63,376 nt of DNA, taken from Gammaproteobacteria bacterium (GTDB lineage: Bacteria > Pseudomonadota > Gammaproteobacteria > Methylococcales > Methylococcaceae). The notes under the pieces were generated by a model that made no database searches, was not told the origin of the DNA, and worked only from the letters and a program-made list of their open reading frames with translations. Below are positions 9,178 through 19,224 of the stretch, one piece after another (the first letter of the stretch is position 1; each line of letters opens with the position of its first letter). The position numbers and the translations under genes are program-made. Location: positions 1 through 63,376 of the forward strand of contig RFVA01000006.1 in the NCBI GenBank assembly GCA_009922685.1, read 5' to 3'.

Positions 9178-11164
9178 ATGATGATGTCAATGAAAACAAT
9201 CTCTCCGAGATCAAGGGGCTTGAGAGCCCATTCCGCTGGGATCCTCCTAGTCGTCATGATGATACCCATCGGGGCGCAATCCGGCGACCTCGAACCTTTT
9301 TCACTGCCTCATCTTAAAGAAGCTCCTCTGATTCAACCCGATGCTGAAATCGAGGGCTGGAGCCTCAAAGAAGCGCCCACGAACAGCTCTGGAATAAAAA
9401 CGATCCCGCCACGTCTTGCTGATCAAGGTCGCGGTAAAGCCTTAGAAGTCGACCTCGCGCCGAAGGCGGCGACACCAGGCCATACCCCCTTCGAGCTTGA
9501 AAAAAATCTTCAGGGCCTCGACGGCCAACCTTTTGATCATCTCCTATTTTGGATCAAAAGTGACCAACCACGAGGCCAGACCGCCGATCTTGAGATCACT
9601 ATTGAACGATCTGAGGGGGACCAGCCCAACCACCTGGAGCGGGGAGTCTTCAGTTTTGGGGGGATTGGTTCTGAGTGGACAAACCTCATCATCCCCCTTA
9701 ACTATTTTAGGAATATTGAGCATTGGGATCATCTCCAAAAACTGACATTTCACCCAGCACCAGGCGATCAACGCCCTCTCGGGGGGTTCTACCAGCTGGC
9801 TGATCTAACCCTCGTCAAAACCGGCCATCAAGGCCAAATCACCGGCGATCAGGTGGTTGCCGAACAGAAACTGCTGTGGGTGAACCAACGAGGCGGAGAA
9901 GCCGCTGCGAGGACAAGCCTTCGACAGCGACTCGCCGGCTGGCCGTCGACCCTCTTGGTCGAGGGGCAAAGCCTTCCTGAGAACGACCGGGCCTTTCTTG
10001 AGCGCCTGGCGCTAGATACCTGGCATGGCATCGATGCCTTGACCGACAAAGCACATGGGCTGCCGCTCGATCGCATTGAGTTTAGGGGGCCAACGGTCGC
10101 TACCGACACCACCCATGTTGGCGATTACACCAATATCACCAACATCGGGATGCACGGCCTCGCGGTCACGGCCGCTTTCGATCTCGGCCTCATCACTCGA
10201 AAGGAGGCCATCGAGCGACTGTCCATCACCCTCGACACGCTCGAGCATCTCGAGAGCTACCGCGGTTTTTTCTACAACTACTACAACACCACCACGCTCG
10301 AGAGAACCAGTAGCCAGTCGACTGATCGATCAGGGCGATTATCACTTTTTCTTCGACGAGAGCCATCAACTGATGTCCCATGGGCATTACGTTCATTTGG
10401 GACAACGATCGACCTATCACTATGGGATGTTCTATGCCGAAGCCCGCCTTGGAAGTCTCATTGCCATCGGCAGACACCAAGTGCCTCAGGAGCACTGGTT
10501 TAAAATGGCGCGGACATTACCTACCGAGATGACCTGGCAGAGCGGTATTCCTATCGACCGTAAGCAAGAAAAGAGAGAGGGCTTCGAATGGACCTCCGGG
10601 CACTACCACTGGCATGGACGTAATGTCGTACCCTCGTGGGGGGGCAGTCTTTTTGAAGCCCTGATGCCACTTCTTGTGTTGGATGAACTTCAGCATGCCC
10701 CCAAGAATTTGGGTCAAAATGACCGGGTGCATACCGCGCTTCACCGCATCCATGCCCTTGAAGACCTTCACTATCCAGTCTGGGGCATGTCGCCAAGCTC
10801 GACTCCCGGCAGCCACGCCTACGCTGAATATGGCGTTCGCCCTCTCGGCGTGGCCGGCTATCCAGCGGGTGTTGTGACCCCACATGCCGCCGCACTAGCG
10901 ATCATGACAGAACCTGAGGAAGCTATCAGAAATCTCCGAACATTGGCCAAAGATTTCAAGGCTTACGGCGATTTTGGTTTCTACGATGCGGTCGACCCGA
11001 TATCCAAGGAGGTCGCGACCGACTATCTCTGCCTCAATCAGGCGATGATTCTAGTCGCTTTGACCAACCATCTCAGGAACCATGCGATCCAGCGCCATTT
11101 TGAAGCCGACCCCATTACCCAGGCAGTCCTGCCTCTCCTGAAGATCGAGACCTTCAAAGAATAA
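9178..11164 (+). pseudogene. PF10091-family (GH144-like) glycoside hydrolase, frameshifted with an internal deletion
   Basis: Two overlapping reading frames together make one secreted hydrolase. The first frame (about 9178-10320) carries a signal peptide, a beta-rich region resembling a carbohydrate-binding module (about residues 30-210) and the start of the catalytic domain (TTHVGDYTNITNIGMHGLAV; TLEHLESYRGFFYNYYNTTT). The second frame (about 10317-11164) carries the rest (YHYGMFYAEARL; PSWGGSLFEALMP; VVTPHAAALA; IQRHFEADPI). At the join the family's STVDSG-type motif and several dozen following residues are missing and the frame changes. PF10091 is often annotated glucoamylase; characterised GH144 members cut beta-1,2-glucans. 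The join sits on nested palindromes near 10314-10332. No single intact protein is possible, barring assembly error. The start codon among several ATGs at 9178-9192 is a guess. Confidence 0.85.
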
Positions 11165-11213
11165 CCCTTCGCCTTTTTTATGCCGAACCTCCATCCATCC
11201 ACCGCGCACCTGT

Positions 11214-11238
11214 CCTCTCGAGAGACCTTCTCGAGAGG
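11214..11238. other. Perfect 10-bp stem-loop upstream of the ABC ATPase gene
   Basis: CCTCTCGAGA (11214-11223) and TCTCGAGAGG (11229-11238) are exact inverted repeats separated by GACCT. The element lies between the end of the hydrolase pseudogene and the TTG start of the ATPase. No T-run follows on either strand, so it does not look like a simple terminator. It could be an operator or an mRNA-processing hairpin. Confidence 0.5.
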
Positions 11239-11266
11239 GTGCCATCATCCAAAGGAAACCTGAGCC

Positions 11267-12361
11267 TTGGCTACGGTTCGACTGCATCACGTTGGCAAAA
11301 CTTACCCGAATGGGCAGATTGCCCTCAAGGATATTGATCTTTCCATCCCTGATGGCGAACTCATGGTGGTTGTCGGTCCATCAGGTTGTGGCAAATCGAC
11401 GCTCCTAAGGGTGCTCGCAGGACTTGAAACCATCACCCATGGGGAGCTCTGGATTGATGACAAGAGGGCCAATGACCTCTCCCCACAACAAAGAAACATC
11501 GCCATGGTGTTTCAGGACTATGCTCTTTATCCCACCATGAGCGTCCGGGAGAATCTTTCGTTTCCCCTCAAAATGCGCAAGCTTTCATCTGCTGAGATTC
11601 GCCACAAGGTCACCTGGGCCGCTGATCTTTTAGATCTTGGCGAGGTCCTCGAGCGACTGCCGAGACAACTTTCTGGGGGCCAGCGCCAGCGCGTCGCCAT
11701 GGGGAGGGCCTTAGTCAGGGAGCCTTCGGTCTTCCTTTTGGATGAGCCTTTATCAAACCTTGACACCAAACTCAGGGCTCAGGTGCGGACTGAAATTGGT
11801 GATCTCCAGAAGCGAACCGGGACCACGATGATCTACGTGACCCATGATCAGATCGAAGCGATGACTCTGGGCCATCGGATTACCATTCTCGACCAAGGCG
11901 TGATCCAGCAAATAGCAACGCCTGAAGCCCTTTACGAACATCCTGCCTCCTCTTGGGTGGCCGGTTTTATCGGAACGCCGCCGATGAATCTCGCAGAGGC
12001 CCTGATGACCGTGTCCCCTTCGCATGTTGAGATCATCATCGGCCAGGAAACCGTTGCGACCCTCTCGAAAGAAAACCCGCCGGTTTTTGTAAAGACCGCA
12101 CTAGAAAACGGCCACAGCGTCCTCATGGGAATCAGACCTGAAGCCTTGCTGATCGCCACCGACCATGAGCCGGGCTTTATGGCCACTGTCACCACGATTG
12201 AGTATCTCGGCCACGAAACGTTGGTTCATCTCCGACCATTAGGCGCGCCCGCATCAATGAATTGGATCATAAGAGCCCATGGTCAAAGCACCCTTAAAGT
12301 GGGCAGCCAGATCCGATTGGAGAGGCTCAAGGAGGAAAGCCTCCACTTCTTTCGCTTTTAA
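11267..12361 (+). CDS. Sugar ABC transporter ATP-binding protein, MsmK/UgpC/MalK type
   Basis: This is the cytoplasmic ATPase that powers a carbohydrate importer. It has 364 residues. Walker A is GPSGCGKST, the Q-loop is VFQDYALYPTMSV, the signature is LSGGQRQRVAMGRALVREP, Walker B is VFLLDEPLSNLD and the switch histidine is in YVTHDQ. The C-terminal 120 residues form the OB-fold (TOBE) extension typical of sugar importers. Translation probably starts at the TTG at 11267, preceded by AAGGAAA. It is the only ATPase in the cluster and would serve the permeases at 6158-7857. Its 3' end overlaps that of the convergent 5'-nucleotidase by 4 bp. Confidence 0.94.
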   Translation: MATVRLHHVGKTYPNGQIALKDIDLSIPDGELMVVVGPSGCGKSTLLRVLAGLETITHGELWIDDKRANDLSPQQRNIAMVFQDYALYPTMSVRENLSFPLKMRKLSSAEIRHKVTWAADLLDLGEVLERLPRQLSGGQRQRVAMGRALVREPSVFLLDEPLSNLDTKLRAQVRTEIGDLQKRTGTTMIYVTHDQIEAMTLGHRITILDQGVIQQIATPEALYEHPASSWVAGFIGTPPMNLAEALMTVSPSHVEIIIGQETVATLSKENPPVFVKTALENGHSVLMGIRPEALLIATDHEPGFMATVTTIEYLGHETLVHLRPLGAPASMNWIIRAHGQSTLKVGSQIRLERLKEESLHFFRF

Positions 12362-13278
12362 ACCTCTTGAAAGTCGCTGTCGGGATTGGCAACCCCGTGT
12401 GGGACATGACCCGTCGCCACGTGTTGGCTGGCCGAATCACAATGGCCCTGCTGGTCATCAAAAAAGATATCGGCGCCAAAAGCCCGAAGGAAAGGTCCCT
12501 TTTCAAGGCCGCCAAGGAAAATAGCTTCATCAATACGAATTCCCCAGGCCCTCAAGGTTCTCACCACCCGTTCATGAGCGGGAGCTGCCCTCGCCGTGAC
12601 CAGCGCAGTCCGAATGGGCGACTCATCAGCACCAAAGAGGGTCTGCAGATGATGAAGGGTCGCCAAGAAGGCCTTAAAAGGCCCACCCAGAAGAGGGTTT
12701 CTTGCTTCAAGCATTTCATACTCCGTAAAAGCCTCAAGGCCCTGCTCACGATAGATTCGCTCCGAGGCATCTGAAAATAGGACCGCATCACCATCGAAAG
12801 CAATGCGAAGCTGCGGTGATCCTTGAACCGCCTTTTTGGAGGATAGGATGTTAGCGGCGGCATGCCCCGCCGACAGGGCCTTCCTGACATCCTCAGCGTT
12901 GGTTGAGAGGAAAAGGTCCGCGCTAAACGCTGAAATGTAACTGAATGGGGATTCCCCACTGGTAAAGGCGGCACGACTGATGGCCAGGCCGTGCTGGCGG
13001 ATGGAGTTGAACACCCGCAACCCGGTATCGGCACTATTCCTCGACAATAAAATCACTTCCACCATCGGCTGTCCGAGAAGATCATTAATGGCGAGGAGCT
13101 TGCTGACGAGATCATAAGCCACCCCAGGCTTTAAGAGCTCCTCCTCGTGTTCAATTTGATACTGACAGAAGGCCTCTTTCCCTCCTTCCTCAAAAATTCG
13201 ATGAGAGGCATCGAGGTCAAACAAGGCTCGCGATGAGATAGCGATCACCAATTTCTTGCCAAGACGTTCGTTTGTCAT
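12358..13278 (-). CDS. 5'-nucleotidase, PF06189 family
   Basis: This is a 306-residue protein of the cytosolic 5'-nucleotidase (PF06189) family, which removes phosphate from nucleoside monophosphates. The recognisable parts are the N-terminal VIAISSRALFDLD, the central LRIAFDGDAVLFSD with the HAD-like aspartates, LVTARAAPAHERVVRTLR and the C-terminal GIRIDEAIFLGGLEKG with ADIFFDDQ. The length fits the family. The gene is convergent with the sugar ATPase (4-bp overlap) and appears monocistronic. The substrate range is not predictable from sequence. Confidence 0.9.
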   Translation of the reverse strand: MTNERLGKKLVIAISSRALFDLDASHRIFEEGGKEAFCQYQIEHEEELLKPGVAYDLVSKLLAINDLLGQPMVEVILLSRNSADTGLRVFNSIRQHGLAISRAAFTSGESPFSYISAFSADLFLSTNAEDVRKALSAGHAAANILSSKKAVQGSPQLRIAFDGDAVLFSDASERIYREQGLEAFTEYEMLEARNPLLGGPFKAFLATLHHLQTLFGADESPIRTALVTARAAPAHERVVRTLRAWGIRIDEAIFLGGLEKGPFLRAFGADIFFDDQQGHCDSASQHVATGHVPHGVANPDSDFQEV

Positions 13279-13334
13279 AAGGATGATGTCAGACGGGGAG
13301 GTTTAATGGGCGCTTCCAAGGGGCCCTCATTCCA

Positions 13335-13363
13335 TTGATATGGGCCTTAATAAGCAATAATTA
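13335..13363 (+). promoter_or_regulatory. Possible sigma-70 promoter for the small membrane protein gene
   Basis: TTGATA (13335-13340) and TAATTA (13358-13363) are spaced 17 bp apart in the 248-bp gap before the gene at 13527. The implied leader would be about 155 nt. Nothing else was recognised in this gap. The -10 match is moderate, so this is tentative. Confidence 0.3.
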
Positions 13364-13526
13364 AAGCCAAGGCGATAAAACCCGCGAACCAAAATGCGTC
13401 TTGGATGTCATACCCTTTGGGTGGGTACTGCATGGTACGCGGCGCAACGGTTTATCCGTTGATGTTTCCACTTACAGAGCTTCGAACCCCACGTATCGTA
13501 ATCAAAAAACTAGAAAAGGCACGACG

Positions 13527-13991
13527 ATGAAAGAGTTCTTCAACAAAATAGTCCGGAGCAAGTTCTCCATTCTTTATCTCATCCTCTTTATCGGCGGCCT
13601 TTACATGCTGCAAGAAAAAGCCATCATGCCGATGGTCCTCAAGGTCGTTAACTCAGAGGCCTTCTTCGAGAAGCCGGTCGATGAAAACGAACCGCTAGGC
13701 AAAATGGACGGTCACACCGAGAGAACCGATTTTGCCCTTGCCAGCTGTCGTGATGCGGTTAAGAAATCGGGTGATCTGGATAAAAACGCCACCTTCGTCG
13801 ATGATAACTATGAAACCTGGGCGCTGGGCAATCGTCAGTACCTGATTCGTTCATCCGTTCGCGTCACCTCTAAGGACAAGGGACCAGAGGATAAGCTCTA
13901 TGCCTGCACGGTGCGGATGGTGGGAGACGATCAGAGTAAGCTTGAGAACTGGAATATTCTCGGCGTCGATTTCAACCCCGAAGCGAATTAA
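13527..13991 (+). CDS. Hypothetical single-pass membrane protein
   Basis: I do not recognise this 154-residue protein. I start it at the ATG at 13527, which follows an AAAAGG sequence, rather than at the long upstream extension. A basic N-terminus (KEFFNKIVRSK) precedes one hydrophobic segment at about residues 13-31 (ILYLILFIGGLYML), so it is anchored with the bulk probably in the periplasm. The soluble part is polar, with two cysteines (ASCRDAV; YACTVRM) that could form a disulfide. The gene stands alone and overlaps the convergent hinT by 4 bp. Codon use resembles its neighbours, so it is probably a native gene. Confidence 0.75.
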   Translation: MKEFFNKIVRSKFSILYLILFIGGLYMLQEKAIMPMVLKVVNSEAFFEKPVDENEPLGKMDGHTERTDFALASCRDAVKKSGDLDKNATFVDDNYETWALGNRQYLIRSSVRVTSKDKGPEDKLYACTVRMVGDDQSKLENWNILGVDFNPEAN

Positions 13992-14341
13992 CCTGGCGGC
14001 CATCCAAGCGGGCGTCCACCAAGGACATGGATATGGAGGTGATAAACCTCCTGCCCGCCATCTTTACCGCAGTTGACCACGGTACGATAGCCGTCCAATT
14101 GAAGGCCTTCTAATTGGGCGACCGCCCTGGCGGCCATCAGTAAGGCACCCGCCAACTCGGGTGGGTGGCTTGAGAGGTCATCAAGCGTTGCCACGTGCTC
14201 CTTCGGGATGACCAGAACATGGGTAGGCGCTTGCGGACGAATATCTCGAAAGGCGAGGACCCATTCGTTTTCATAGACGACCTCCGGCTGAATATCGCCG
14301 GCCACCATCGAACAAAAAAGACAAGGTGTGGATGCAGCCAT
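13988..14341 (-). CDS. hinT: HIT-family purine nucleoside phosphoramidase HinT
   Basis: HinT hydrolyses AMP-lysine type phosphoramidates. The 117-residue protein has the full family pattern: CLFCSMVAGDI near the N-terminus, LAFRDIRPQAPTHVLVIPKEH, and the histidine triad HLHIHVLGGR near the end, finishing WPPG. It lies 27 bp downstream of recR in the same direction, so it may be the last gene of the dnaX-ybaB-recR transcript. Confidence 0.95.
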   Translation of the reverse strand: MAASTPCLFCSMVAGDIQPEVVYENEWVLAFRDIRPQAPTHVLVIPKEHVATLDDLSSHPPELAGALLMAARAVAQLEGLQLDGYRTVVNCGKDGGQEVYHLHIHVLGGRPLGWPPG

Positions 14342-14368
14342 TAGGCACTCCTCCGAATCCGTGAGAGA

Positions 14369-14965
14369 TTACACACTTTTGCGACCATGAAAGGCGTGCG
14401 AGAGGGTGGCCCCATCAACGTACTCCAGCTCCCCCCCCAGCGGCATGCCATAGGCCAGCTTCGAGATCGTGATCTCATGCTCACGAGCCATTTCATAAAT
14501 GTAATGAGCGGTCGCTTCCCCTTCAACCGTGGTATTGGTTGCAAGGATAATTTCCTGAATCTCCCCAGACCTTAAGCGATTTTCCAAGAGATCTAAGCGC
14601 AACTCCATGGGTCCTATCCCATCGAGCGGAGATAGGCGGCCATTCAAAACAAAAAAAACGCCCTTGAAGCCCGTCGCTTCGTTGATCGCTTCAGCCTCAG
14701 CGGGTGTCTCGACGACACAAAGAAGCGACTTTTCTCGCCGCGGGTTGGCGCAAATCGCACACCGCTCAGCCTCCGTGAGCGTCCGACATTCGAGGCAGTG
14801 GCCCACTTTATCGAGCGCCTCAAGAACCGCCAGGGCTAACTGCCGCGCACCTTCCCGATCCCGCTGCAGCAAATAAAAGGTCATCCTTTGGGCCGATTTA
14901 GGTCCTACCCCGGGCAAACACCGAAGCGCACGGGTCATTCTCGCCAAAAGACCTTGAGGTTCCAA
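14369..14965 (-). CDS. recR: Recombination mediator RecR
   Basis: RecR works with RecO and RecF to load RecA at single-strand gaps. The 198-residue protein has an N-terminal helix-hairpin-helix ([12 protein letters not shown]), a four-cysteine zinc finger (CLECRTL...CAICANP), a Toprim domain ([28 protein letters not shown]) and the C-terminal [14 protein letters not shown]. It follows ybaB by 15 bp, the classic dnaX-ybaB-recR operon. Confidence 0.97.
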   Translation of the reverse strand: MEPQGLLARMTRALRCLPGVGPKSAQRMTFYLLQRDREGARQLALAVLEALDKVGHCLECRTLTEAERCAICANPRREKSLLCVVETPAEAEAINEATGFKGVFFVLNGRLSPLDGIGPMELRLDLLENRLRSGEIQEIILATNTTVEGEATAHYIYEMAREHEITISKLAYGMPLGGELEYVDGATLSHAFHGRKSV

Positions 14966-14980
14966 GGAAATCGCCCTCGC

Positions 14981-15304
14981 CTAAAAAGGTAACTTGAATC
15001 CAGCCGGCAGCTCGAGACCACCGGTCAAGCCAGCCATCTTTTCTTGCTTCAGTAGACTGACCTTATGGATCCCATCATTAAACGCGGCAGCCACGAGATC
15101 CTCCAGCATATCCCGGTCCTCCTTCAAGAGGCTGTCATCAATGGACAGCTTTTGAACGAGACGTTTTCCATTCATGGTGACCTTGACCAATCCGCCACCT
15201 GATTCGCCATGGACTTCTGCTGTGGCAATTTCATCTTGAACCTGTTTCAGATTCTCCTGCATCTTCTGCGCCTGTTGCATAAGGCCGGCCAGGGGGTTCT
15301 TCAT
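14981..15304 (-). CDS. ybaB: Nucleoid-associated protein YbaB/EbfC
   Basis: This small homodimeric DNA-binding protein of the YbaB/EbfC family has 107 residues. It starts at the ATG at 15302-15304, preceded by AAGGAGA; the longer open frame adds 23 unrelated residues. The N-terminal helix ([19 protein letters not shown]) and the core [17 protein letters not shown] are typical. It lies between dnaX and recR in one transcript. Confidence 0.96.
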   Translation of the reverse strand: MKNPLAGLMQQAQKMQENLKQVQDEIATAEVHGESGGGLVKVTMNGKRLVQKLSIDDSLLKEDRDMLEDLVAAAFNDGIHKVSLLKQEKMAGLTGGLELPAGFKLPF

Positions 15305-15326
15305 CAATGCAATCTCCTTGTAGTCT

Positions 15327-16961
15327 TTAGGGGTCGATCGGTTTGACACTTCCTGGCACCAGTCGGGCACCAAAAGTGGCTTTTAATGCTTGAATCGTCG
15401 CATCCTGCTCGATAGCTGTCTCAGCATCCACTTGTCTCTCATCGCTTTCCCGCCGGAGCTGCTCCGCGGGTGTTTCACTCAAAGGATCCTCCAATCGGAC
15501 CGTCAGCTTGAGCGTTCTCCCAAGATGGGCGCACAAGGAGGCCTCGAGGGCCGCAACCGATCGGGGGCTTTGCAGTTGGCGATGCTTGGGATCAAGCCGA
15601 AGCACACAACTCTGATCATCGAGCTGAACCAGAACGGCATTGCTGGCGAGTTCTCGCGATAGGGCCGAAAGACCGAGGGCTTCTATCAGCCGGGGCCAAT
15701 CTTGAGGCTTTGGATGGTGAAGCACACTATCGGACGAATCACCCGTCAAGATCGGGGGGGGCGACAACTCACTCTCCTTGAACGCCGTGTTGGAAGGCTC
15801 CGTGGATTCTCGATTTGGCTGAGGGGTTGGCTTTTGAGGCTTCGGGGCTAACGTCTCCTGAACCGGGCGCCTTTGCGCCTCAACCGGCCTAAAAGCCAGC
15901 ATCCGGAGCAGGATCATTTCAAACCCGATCCTTGGATCGGGCGCCATCGCAAGATCCCGATGACCCACCAGGGCAATCTGATACAGAAGCTGGAGATCCT
16001 CGGCGGCCGTCATCTTCGCTATCGCCAAAAGGCGTTCAGCATCCTCGTCATGACGAACCGTTTCGGGAACCCATTGGGCAAGACTCACATGATGCAAGAT
16101 CAACAACAGGTCCTGAAGAACATCCTGATAAATAGGCGCATGCTGATCCATCTCATCGACGTGCCTCAGGACCTCTTTGAGATCGCCCCTAAGGACGGCG
16201 TCGAGAACATCAAGGACCGGCTGCCGCGCGACGGTCCCCAGCATGGCAGCCACCGTTGCTTCACTCAAGGTACCGCCACCATGCGCAATCCCTTGATCCA
16301 GAAGACTGAGACCATCCCTTAGTGATCCATGCGCCGAACGCGCCAACGATCTGACTGCGCCCGCCTCATAGGCAATCGACTCGTGTTCAAGAACATATTC
16401 AAGATGCCCCCGAATTTGCTGCGGGGTCAGCTGCTTAAGGTTGAACTGAAGGCATCGCGATAGAACGGTGACGGGAATTTTCTGAGGGTCTGTGGTCGCG
16501 AGCAGAAACTTCACATGCGCTGGCGGCTCCTCCAGGGTTTTCAGGAGGGCGTTAAAGCTGTGCGCTGACAGCATATGAACTTCATCGATCAGGTAGATCT
16601 TATAACGACCCCGGGTTGGCGCATAAAGGACATTATCGAGAAGATCCCGGGTATCCTCGACCTTGGTTCTGGAGGCCGCATCCACCTCGACAAGATCAAC
16701 AAAGCGCCCTTCATCAAGCTCCCGACAACTGAGACAAGACCCACAAGGCTCCGCCCCAAGGATCGCCTCACAGTTGACCGCCTTGGCAAGAATACGGGCG
16801 ATCGTGGTCTTACCAACCCCCCGGGTCCCCGTAAAAAGATAGGCATGATGAAGGCGATCGAATTCAAGGGCGTGCGTCAGCGCCCGAACCACGTGATCCT
16901 GGCCGACGATTTCGCCAAATTGGCGAGGACGCCATTTCCGGGCAAGTGCCTGATAAGCCAT
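15327..16961 (-). CDS. dnaX: DNA polymerase III subunit gamma/tau
   Basis: This is the clamp-loader ATPase of the replicative polymerase, 544 residues from [12 protein letters not shown]. The longer open frame upstream is not homologous. It has Walker A (GTRGVGKTT), a four-cysteine zinc module around CGSCLSC, DEVHMLS (Walker B), the LLATTDPQ sensor and SRC (arginine finger). About 370 residues of conserved core are followed by a shorter tau-like tail. I saw no A-AAA-AAG slippery heptamer on this strand, so programmed frameshifting to gamma is not evident. It is followed by ybaB and recR and preceded by the 4.5S RNA gene. Confidence 0.96.
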   Translation of the reverse strand: MAYQALARKWRPRQFGEIVGQDHVVRALTHALEFDRLHHAYLFTGTRGVGKTTIARILAKAVNCEAILGAEPCGSCLSCRELDEGRFVDLVEVDAASRTKVEDTRDLLDNVLYAPTRGRYKIYLIDEVHMLSAHSFNALLKTLEEPPAHVKFLLATTDPQKIPVTVLSRCLQFNLKQLTPQQIRGHLEYVLEHESIAYEAGAVRSLARSAHGSLRDGLSLLDQGIAHGGGTLSEATVAAMLGTVARQPVLDVLDAVLRGDLKEVLRHVDEMDQHAPIYQDVLQDLLLILHHVSLAQWVPETVRHDEDAERLLAIAKMTAAEDLQLLYQIALVGHRDLAMAPDPRIGFEMILLRMLAFRPVEAQRRPVQETLAPKPQKPTPQPNRESTEPSNTAFKESELSPPPILTGDSSDSVLHHPKPQDWPRLIEALGLSALSRELASNAVLVQLDDQSCVLRLDPKHRQLQSPRSVAALEASLCAHLGRTLKLTVRLEDPLSETPAEQLRRESDERQVDAETAIEQDATIQALKATFGARLVPGSVKPIDP

Positions 16962-17067
16962 GTGGCGAGAAAAAGAATATGAAAAACGGTGCGTGGTGGC
17001 TGAATCCTTCAGAAGCTTAGGATACTGCCATGTCCGTCTAGACGCCACCACCCCAAAGAGAGAGGGT

Positions 17068-17178
<111 letters not shown>

Positions 17179-17256
17179 ATAGAACGCTTGAAAGAGCGCG
17201 GCATTCCACCGAGCCTTAATCCAACCATTATGAGGCAACCGCCCCCCCACTTCAAC

Positions 17257-19224
17257 CTAAGAAAGTGTCTTTGAGCTCGGATCAGCGGCCGTATCCCCCA
17301 GCAATTCGATCAGATGCTCCAAGTATTCGATCCGAAGCTCCGGTGTTTCGAGGGGGCAGGTAAAACGCAAACGCTCTGGACCATCAAGCTTGTAAATGGA
17401 GGGCTGTGTCTGGATGAGGGTAATGATCTTAAGGGGATCCACGTTGGGCTTGGGATGGAACACTAATCGGCCACCGGTTGCCCCAGCCTCCATTTTTCGG
17501 ATACCCAGTCGCTCTGCGGAAATCTTGAGGCCCGTTATTGCAAAGAGGATCTTAGTGGCCGGGGGCAACAAGCCGAAGCGGTCAATCATCTCCACCTGGA
17601 GCGCTCGGAGATCCTCCTCCGTCTGGGCATTGGCCACCCGCTTGTACAAAACCAGTCGGGTATGGACATCCGGCAGATAATCCTCTGGGATCAGCGCCGA
17701 ACTCCGAACATCAATTTCAGGCCCCACCTCATGCGGCATCAGATCGATTTCAGGCTTTTGGCCCGACTGAAGCGCTTTCACCGCGCGATCCAGAAGATCG
17801 GTATAAAGACTCAGGCCGATTTCCTGAATCTGACCACTTTGCTCGTCACCCAACAACTCACCGGCACCCCGGATTTCGAGGTCATGTGAAGACAACATAA
17901 AGCCCGCACCTAATGCGCCAGAAGCCTCGATGGCCTCTAGACGTTTGCTGGCATCTGAGGTCATCAGGCTTTTAGGCGGAACGATTAAATATGCATAGGC
18001 CCTGTGATGCGAGCGCCCGACTCGACCGCGAATCTGATGCAACTGAGAAAGCCCTAAAAGATCGGCCCGATTAATAATGATCGTGTTGGCGGTTGGAACA
18101 TCAATGCCACTTTCGATGATCGTGGTGCATAAAAGAAGATTGAATCGCTGGTGGTAGAAATCCAGCATGATCTGCTCAAGATCCCGCTCAGCCATTTGTC
18201 CGTGCGCGATCCTAACCCTCGCATTCGGCACCAACTGCTGAATCTCACGCGCCATCTTCTCCATGGTCTCGATCTTGTTATGGAGAAAATAGACCTGCCC
18301 TCCTCGCTTAATCTCGCGAAGAATCGCCTCCTCCACCAAGGCCCCATCCCATTCACTCACAAACGTCTTGATGGCATGGCGGTTCGGTGGAGGCGTCGCA
18401 ATAATCGAGATATCACGAAGTCCTGACATCGCCAAATTCAGTGTTCTTGGGATAGGCGTGGCGGTCAAAGTCAAAAAGTCCAATTCACTTCGAAGCTTCT
18501 TAAAATGCTCCTTTTGAGTCACGCCAAATCGCTGCTCCTCATCGACGATCACCAGCCCCAAGTGCTTGAAGCTGACATCTTTCTGAAGAATCTTGTGGGT
18601 TCCAATTAAGACATCGACCTGCCCCTCAGCAACCGCCCTCAGCACCCGATCCTGATCCTTCTTAGCAACAAACCGGGACAGCGTCTCTACCCGAATGGGC
18701 CAATCCGCGTAGCGATCACGAAAATTCTGGAAATGCTGCTGAGCTAAAAGCGTGGTCGGCACCAAAACCGCCACCTGGCGACCATTTTGAACAGCCACGA
18801 ACGCAGCCCGCATCGCGACTTCCGTCTTGCCAAAACCGACGTCACCACAGATGACCCGATCCATCGGTTTTGGGGAAGCCATATCACGGATCACATCGAG
18901 AATCGCCGTTTCCTGATCAGGCGTCTCCTCAAACGGAAAGCTCGCTGCAAATTGACGGTAATCAAGGGTATCCGCATCATGCTGATGTCCGACCCGCGCA
19001 GCGCGCTTGGCGTAGATATCGAGTAATTCAGCAGCGACATCCCTGACCCGCTCCAATGCTTTCCGGCGAGCCTTTTGCCATTGCTCACCGCCCAGTCGAT
19101 GGAGTGGCGCTGATTCAGGACTAGCGCCACTGTAACGCCCGATCAACTGCAATGAGGAGACCGGAACGTAGAGGATGTCGTCGTTGGCATATTCAAGCGT
19201 TAGAAACTCGGCCTCGACACCACT
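17257..19224 (-). pseudogene. mfd: Transcription-repair coupling factor Mfd, C-terminal part (frameshifted from the 5' part)
   Basis: This frame carries the remainder of the RNA-polymerase-interaction domain (EFLTLEYANDDILYVPVSSLQ), the linker with RVRDVAAELLDIYAKRAA, and the RecG-like translocase: Walker A (GDVGFGKTE), DEEQRFGV, TATPIPRT and QIRGRVGRS. The C-terminal D7 region is complete. Homology begins at about 19224, in a different frame from the upstream part. Nearly 25 codons that should lie between them, holding the VVHxEHGVGRYxGL motif, are missing. No start codon with a ribosome-binding site is evident here, and the first possible initiation (TTG at 19152) is inside a beta-strand. 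The domains needed for translocation are intact, but a functional Mfd is unlikely. Confidence 0.9.

Noticed and set aside
9178-11164. Programmed frameshifting or translational bypass joining the two hydrolase frames
   Set aside because: Residues are missing, not merely out of frame; no recoding event can supply deleted sequence.
13279-13526. tRNA gene in the gap before the hypothetical membrane protein
   Set aside because: A CTTCGAACC segment suggested a T-arm, but no acceptor, D or anticodon arms fit around it.
15327-16961. Programmed frameshift site for a short gamma form of dnaX
   Set aside because: No A-AAA-AAG heptamer was found in the coding strand.
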